Shown here: piece by piece, positions 7,050 through 7,056 of the stretch | Position numbering within the stretch: position 1 is the first letter of the stretch | Layout: each line of letters begins with the position of its first letter | Source: Phyllobacteriaceae bacterium | GTDB lineage: Bacteria > Pseudomonadota > Alphaproteobacteria > Rhizobiales > Ancalomicrobiaceae | DNA length: 7,056 nucleotides | Direction: 5' to 3' | Assembly: GCA_012517025.1 (NCBI GenBank) | Contig: JAAYVT010000210.1 | Location: forward strand, 1 to 7,056 | Notes under the pieces: generated by a model | The model's database searches: none | What the model saw: the letters and a program-made list of their open reading frames with translations, nothing else | What the model was told of the DNA's origin: nothing | Made by a program: the position numbers and the translations under genes

Positions 7050-7056
7050 AGAATTC

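Noticed and set aside
7051..7056. GAATTC (EcoRI site) exactly at the window end
   Set aside because: A single 6-base site at an arbitrary boundary carries no biological meaning here.

Overview
The window looks like chromosomal DNA of a GC-rich alphaproteobacterium, probably of the Hyphomicrobiales. The evidence is the minus-strand order recA then alaS, which is usual in that class, a RecA of alphaproteobacterial type, and a GTTC-N7-GTTC (alphaproteobacterial LexA-type) motif upstream of recA. No insertion sequence, CRISPR array, tRNA or rRNA gene was found.

Layout. Bases 1-920 (minus) hold the first 306 codons of alaS, cut by the window edge. Bases 1080-2159 (minus) are a complete recA of 359 codons, with a stem-loop behind it and a candidate promoter for alaS in the 159-bp gap. 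The 254 bp upstream of recA carry a candidate promoter overlapped by an imperfect LexA-type box, plus a perfect GTTC-N7-GTTC box further out. Bases 2414-3469 (minus) encode an AraC-family regulator. Bases 3602-4444 (minus) encode a secreted, probably outer-membrane beta-barrel protein resembling the Phenol_MetA_deg family, followed by a perfect 10-bp stem-loop. A 532-bp divergent intergenic region with several inverted and direct repeats follows. Bases 4977-6989 (plus) encode an exported CocE/NonD (peptidase S15-like) serine hydrolase with an intact catalytic set. The last 67 bases hold a strong hairpin and a ribosome-binding sequence pointing at a further plus-strand gene just outside the window.

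How the genes may work together. recA and alaS are housekeeping genes. The other three look like an accessory module: a regulator, an outer-membrane protein that may pass or bind a hydrophobic or aromatic compound, and a periplasmic hydrolase that could cleave an ester or amide. The shared divergent control region and the adjacent AraC gene suggest an inducible scavenging or degradation locus; this is inference and the substrate is unknown. The most notable unexplained signals are a stem that can bury the hydrolase ribosome-binding site, the paired LexA-type sites at recA, and a 15-bp-period direct repeat in the divergent region. I did not find a clear new defence or mobile system.
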